Origin: Atkinsonella hypoxylon | Taxonomy: Eukaryota; Ascomycota; Sordariomycetes; Hypocreales; Clavicipitaceae | Assembly: GCA_000729835.1 (NCBI GenBank) | Contig: JFHB01000111.1 | Span: 1-64,000 of the forward strand | DNA: 64,000 bases | Direction: 5' to 3' | In this document: positions 59,441 through 64,000 of the stretch, in pieces | How the letters are laid out: each line of letters begins with the position of its first letter | Numbering within the stretch: the stretch's first letter is position 1 | Position numbers and translations under genes: made by a program | Notes under the pieces: model-generated | Told to the model about the DNA's origin: nothing | Database searches by the model: none | Seen by the model: only the letters and a program-made list of their open reading frames with translations

Positions 59441-62400
59441 TCTGCCTAGATACTAGAACCTCTTTAGTGCTAGTTAATAAAGTATAGTTAACTTAGTTTA
59501 GTTAGAATGTAAAATAGGTAAAAATAGAGCTAAAACTAGTTACTAAAGTGCAATTGTCCTTCTATATCTCTAAAATAGCTACATTTAACTTCTATATCCC
59601 TAGATCTATATATAGTGTGCCTATAACTAGCTATTTTACAGTTGCAGCTAATGTAATAAGTAACTTAGGGCTAAAGCTCCTTCTAGGATTAACCTTTCTC
59701 TATAATTATAGTGTTAAAATCGATTTTATTTGCTCTAAAGCTACTATTAGGTCTATTTATAATATAGTTATAGAAATAGGTATCTTTTAACTAATTTTAA
59801 AGATTTTACATTAGAATGTAACAGTAGTATAAGCTATAATAATTCCGCTAAAATCGTAGAAGTATATTCTAGTTAAATAGAAGGAGGTATTAGCTAATAA
59901 GAAGGCTACTGCCTACTATATATACTTAAAATTTAACCTTATTCTAGATATATTGCTTAGTATAACTAACTAGGAATAAATAATAGCCTATAACTATTTA
60001 GATAAATTTATTATAATCTAGAAAAATTAAAAGGTTACTTATCTTTAGTATAATAAAGGGCTTAAGGCTAACTATATAATTATAAACCTATTTAATTTAT
60101 ATATATATTTTTCTAAGGATATTACACCTAATAATAGTCTATTGCCTATAGAAGATTATAAATTATAGAAAGAAGGTAACAGTAGTAGATTTAACCTTAA
60201 GAAAGTTAATAATAGTATCTCTATATATAGAATCTCTTATTCTAAGGATATACTATATATCTATAATAAATATAAGGTTAAGGTAAGAAACTTAAACCTA
60301 AATGTTATAACTAAGCTTATTAACTTAACGGATAAATACAATATTTATTGTAATAAAGGTATTATTCTTATGCCTAAAGACTAGTACATAAGAGTAGATT
60401 TAGTAGATAAATAGCAGAAGCAGCTAAAACCTATCTAAATCTACCTACTAGAAGCTAAAGATAAAGCTAAACTAGATAAGGTTTACAATAAGCTATATTT
60501 AAGTAGAAAGATATTGTATTTAGACAACTTAGCAGCTATAGCCTACTTAGCCTTTATAGTGTAGATTAAAACCCTAATAGAAAGAAAAGGATAAGTTATA
60601 GTTAATATAAGGCTACTTAACAGTATAGTAATGCTAAATATATACTTTCTACTAGATTAATTAGATATTATAGTAGATATATATAGTAAGAAGATGTTTT
60701 TACTCTTTAATATATTAGGGTTTTTCTATTAGCTTTCTATAAGATAAGAATATTAATCTTATATAGTAGTAATATTAAAATAAGGATTAGAAGCATTAAA
60801 TATAGCGCTTATAGGCTTTAAGAATACACTAGCTTTTGCTTAATAGTATATAGACTAATTATTTTAAAAGCATTAATATTTTATATAAATCTATATTAAT
60901 AACATTATTATATTCTTTAACTCTACTAAGGACTACTTTATATACCTTAATATAGTTTTATTAATTCTAGAGAAAAATAAGTTAATAATAGCTATAAAGA
61001 AGTTATTTATAGACTACTTAGCTATTTAGCTATTAGGTTTTATTATTAATAGTAATAGAATTACTAATATAAATAATAGGCTAAAAGCTTTTTAAAAACT
61101 TAAGTTTCTAGTAGATCTTATAAATCTAAAGACCTTTATTAATATAGCTAGCTTTTTATAGAAGAGTATTCTATAGTTTAATATATAAATTTACTTACTA
61201 TAGAAATAAAAGACTACTTTACTATAAAAGCTTTATAAAAAAGGCTTAGCTAATAGTCTACCTAAACTAATATACTAAAAGAAAGCCTAAAAAGCAATAT
61301 TTTTATTAAAACCTAAGGAAAAAAAGGTATTCTAAGAAGTAAAAGTATACCTTAATAAAAATACTGTTTTATAGCACTATAACTCTAATAAGTATTTATT
61401 CTTTAAAGTTAACGCTTATAAAGAAGGATTTAGGCTCTTTATCTTTTAGCTTATAGGTAAATAGAATAGTTATAGTATATTTAGTAAAGACATTAAAAGT
61501 AACTAGCTATAGCTAATTCTCTTTCTCTTAAGATACACTTTTAACCTAAAGAAACGTTATAGAATAACTAAAGTAGAGGTAGCTATAATTATATAGAGTG
61601 TTTAAAAGCTATAGAAAATAGTTTAATTTAACTGCTATACTATTAATATTATTATAGACTACTTATTAGCAAAAGGGATTATTAAATACACCTTACTTAC
61701 TACAATAGATCTAAATAAAGCTAACCTAAAATTAGCTAAAGTAGTTAATTATTTATTATAATTTAACCTAAGAGTTTTCTATATACTAAAAGTACTAAAT
61801 ATAGTGCTAAATATACTCTTTAGGTTGCTAGTTACAGTTTTATACTAAGAGAAGGCTTATAATAGTAAATTTAATAAGCTTAATATAAGTGTATTTTTCG
61901 CTAAAGAATATAGCGCTATAGTAGTATTAGATAAAGATTTAAAAGAGGAAATTATTTAAGGCTATAGTTTTAATCTAAAGCTTAGTAGAATTATAGAAGG
62001 TATTAAGGACTTTTATAAAAAGTAGGATTAGTAAAATTAATAATAAAGGCTAAGGATTCTACTATATAAATAGACTCTATAAGACAATAGACTTTTATAC
62101 TATTATAATAGAAAAGGCTTATTTTAACTGTATATACCTATAAAGGTTGTAGAATTTATCCTTAAAATAGTCTATAATAATTAAAACTATTTTAGCGCCT
62201 ATAGAATAGCAGTAGAATTATAGGTAGTTTACTTTCTATAGATATATAAGTAGATTTAAACCTATATTGCTTACTGCTGTATCTATAAAGAAAACGCAAT
62301 TAACTGCAGTAAGCTACTAAAGGAATTAAGGTTATTAGAGTTAGTTCTAACTCCTTTCTATATAATTTTGCTTAATTTTATTATTAATATACCTAAAGTT

Positions 62401-63600
62401 AGCTTAATAAACACTTTATAGCAAAAAGATAGATATAGCTCCTATAACTTACTATATTTACTAAATTGCCTATTTAGTAAGTAAACAATCCTTATACTTA
62501 AGTATATAATATATATAGTAGAAATTTAGGTAGAATTGCTCTTATAAATACTATATTTATTAAACTAAAGCTTTCTTAAGTAGATTGTAAGTAACTAAGA
62601 TCTAAAGTTTATTTTTAATATTTAAAGAAGTATATTTACCTAAATTAGAAGTAAATTGCTTATAGCTATAGCTTACTACCTATAGATAGATAGAACAGCT
62701 AAATAGAAGAATTAAATAGTTATTATTACTGTTTAATACTATATAGTTATAAATCTAAATACACTATAGACTATAATACTTTTAGCACTATAGCACTAAC
62801 TTAATAATGCAGTAGTAGCTAGTATAGAGATTTCCTTTAATAAACTTATATATAGTTTCTAACTAGCTACTGTTATTAATTTAATCTAATTAGATAACGT
62901 TTCTAGCAATAGAATAGATATAAGCAATATAGCTATACTTTAGAAGCTATATTAGTAAGAGGTAGAAACAGCTATTAGTATAGTAAATGCCTTAAGTAAG
63001 ATTAAATATAACGCTTAGTATAAGCCTATTAATATTAAAGTAAAGAATATAGTCTACCTATAATTACACTAAGGATATATACTTCTAGAAAAGCTAAAAA
63101 AGAAATAGTCTTCTTAATAAGTAAGGCTATATAAGGTTTTTATAAAAGTAAGCTTATTATTGTTTTACTTAGATTTTCTACTAGATTTATATATATACTT
63201 AGTAGTATTAGTAGCTTACCTTTAGAAGCTAAGATAAAGTAAAAACCCTTTTAACTAAAAAGAGTAACTACTACTGCTAATTACAATAGAAGGGTTTAGT
63301 ATAAAGAACTATTAGGAAATTAAGTAAATTTATACCTATTAAATCTAATATTTCTACAGTAGGTTAAGTAAGCTATATTTAGAATTCCTTATATAATAGA
63401 AAGGGTTCTCTACTAAAGATAACTAATAGATTGCTAAAGATAAGCTTAAAGTTAATACTTCTAAAATTATAAATAAATATTTATAGAAACACTCTATAAA
63501 TTAAGAAGAAGAGTATTAGCGTTATTAAAAGAGTAATATAGCTTACTAAAAAGCTCTAAATTAGCTAGTAAAAGCTTATTACTAACTCTTTTCTTTATAA
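59441..63600 (+). pseudogene. Gypsy B pol: protease, RT, RNase H, integrase, chromodomain
   Basis: Colinear with gypsy A pol. The protease active site reads C-L-D-T-R-T-S, Asp at 59449-59451; D-T-G has become D-T-R through one G-to-A change. The protease end is an unbroken 80-codon stretch at 59548-59790. The RT box is I-Y-I-N-N-I-I-I-F at 60889-60915. RNase H covers about 61250-61900, and the integrase zinc-binding part about 62000-62300. The core runs about 62340-62760, with D-F-I-I-N-I-P (first Asp), V-S-N-x-D (second) and T-A-K near the Glu region. The chromodomain lies near 63280-63450, containing K-G-F-S-T-K-D-N at 63397-63421. Dense RIP-type stops; not functional. Confidence 0.8.
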
Positions 63601-63799
63601 GTCTTAATTTCCTTTATTATATAATAGATTGTTTAAATCCCTTAGTATCTTTTTCTTTATATCCTTATTTATTATTATTAGAACTATTAAAATTAACCTA
63701 TATTATAGAATTATAGGAGGTTAGAAAGAAAATACCTATAAATCTATATACTATTATTTTAACCTACTTTTCCTATAAATTTACCTTTACTTTTGTGAA

Positions 63800-64000
63800 T
63801 TTTTATGCTTTTTACTATATAACCTTTTCTTTATACCTTTATACATTATAAAATCTTATAAATTTATTAATGCTGTTATAGCTGCTGCTTTTTCTATCCC
63901 TTTAGGCTGTTATTTAGCTACTTTTAATAGTTAAACACTAGAATACTACACTAAAGGCAATAGACTGCCTATAGAGTAAATTTCTATAGCCTATAGAACT
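63800..64000 (+). pseudogene. Gypsy B third coding region, first part
   Basis: A frame running to the window edge with a hydrophobic stretch I-N-A-V-I-A-A-A-F-S-I-P-L-G-C-Y-L (about 63866-63915), then hydrophilic residues. Equivalent to 26330-26158 of gypsy A. The first part could be a signal or anchor segment. The start codon is not certain, and the region between the chromodomain and this frame (63600-63800) shows nothing recognisable. Confidence 0.5.

Larger units (their letters stand above)
48747..64000 (+). mobile_element. Gypsy B, plus strand, runs off the window
   Basis: A member of the A family inserted in gypsy C. Its 5' LTR is 48747-48989 (243 bp), preceded by CTTTG (48742-48746) as the probable target duplication. 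It is interrupted by copia copy 3 (51020-58846). Without the copia it aligns colinearly with gypsy A: the window end at 64000 corresponds to 26158 in A. About 2.5 kb, including the rest of the third ORF and the 3' LTR, should lie outside. Confidence 0.88.

Noticed and set aside
59548..59790. 80-codon open frame starting with ATG, also at 30369-30611 on the minus strand, as a small conserved gene
   Set aside because: Both are the C-terminal part of the gypsy A/B protease (L-L-L-G-L-T-F-L-Y). They are open only because few CA/TG sites fell on Gln or Trp codons.
1..64000. Alternative genetic code with TAA/TAG as Gln
   Set aside because: Normal Gln codons remain in the same frames, Trp codons are also converted to TAG, and copies differ at CA/TG sites. 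RIP explains all of it.
1..64000. tRNA, rRNA, CRISPR array, host genes, secondary-metabolite or effector genes
   Set aside because: None is supported. No repeat-spacer array, no cloverleaf and no non-transposon coding region was found.

Overview
This window is one continuous block of degenerate LTR retrotransposons. I see no host gene, tRNA, rRNA or CRISPR array. The DNA is very AT-rich. When retroelement frames are followed, almost every internal stop is TAA or TAG at a position where Gln or Trp is expected, and sister copies differ mainly by CA to TA or TG to TA. That is the signature of repeat-induced point mutation (RIP). It points to a filamentous ascomycete (Pezizomycotina) with AT-rich repeat blocks, as seen in several Dothideomycetes. 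The species cannot be named from this sequence.

The layout is a set of insertions within insertions, solved mainly by matching target-site duplications (TSDs). The oldest layer is gypsy element E (+ strand, chromodomain type). Its reverse transcriptase is split: one part lies at 1-208 and the rest resumes at 41430. Copia element X (209-41429, TSD TGTAC/TATAC) sits inside E. X carries an extra, incomplete 5' LTR-leader-gag module and a 420-bp tandem duplication. Its gag is split by gypsy element D (5469-35482, - strand, 482-bp LTRs, TSD ATGCTT/ATGCCT). D in turn contains copia copy 1 (13591-21427, - strand, TSD TATAT), gypsy A (23631-33580, - strand, 243-bp LTRs, TSD ATTAT) and a solo LTR of its own family (21799-22281). 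X also holds a solo copia LTR (37488-38193, TSD AAACC).

Right of X, gypsy E continues through RNase H, integrase and chromodomain to about 44270. A 2-kb region of unknown content follows, then a miniature LTR element (TRIM, 46339-46776, 102-bp LTRs, TSD TAACA). The rest is another nest. Gypsy C (- strand, starts 47042) is interrupted by gypsy B (+ strand, starts 48747 and runs off the window). B is interrupted by a complete copia copy 3 (51020-58846, 693-bp LTRs, TSD GTAAC). A, B and C are one family. X, copy 1, copy 3 and the solo LTR at 37488 are one copia family.

Functionally these are dead gag-pol elements. The copia family encodes gag, protease, integrase, RT and RNase H in one frame and uses a primer-binding site matching an internal fragment of initiator Met-tRNA. 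The TRIM shares that site. The A/B/C gypsy family has an unusual third coding region after pol, with hydrophobic segments and a likely coiled coil, in the position where env-like genes sit. The same copia family transposed both before D arrived (X) and after it (copy 1), so its activity spans a long part of the history of this locus.
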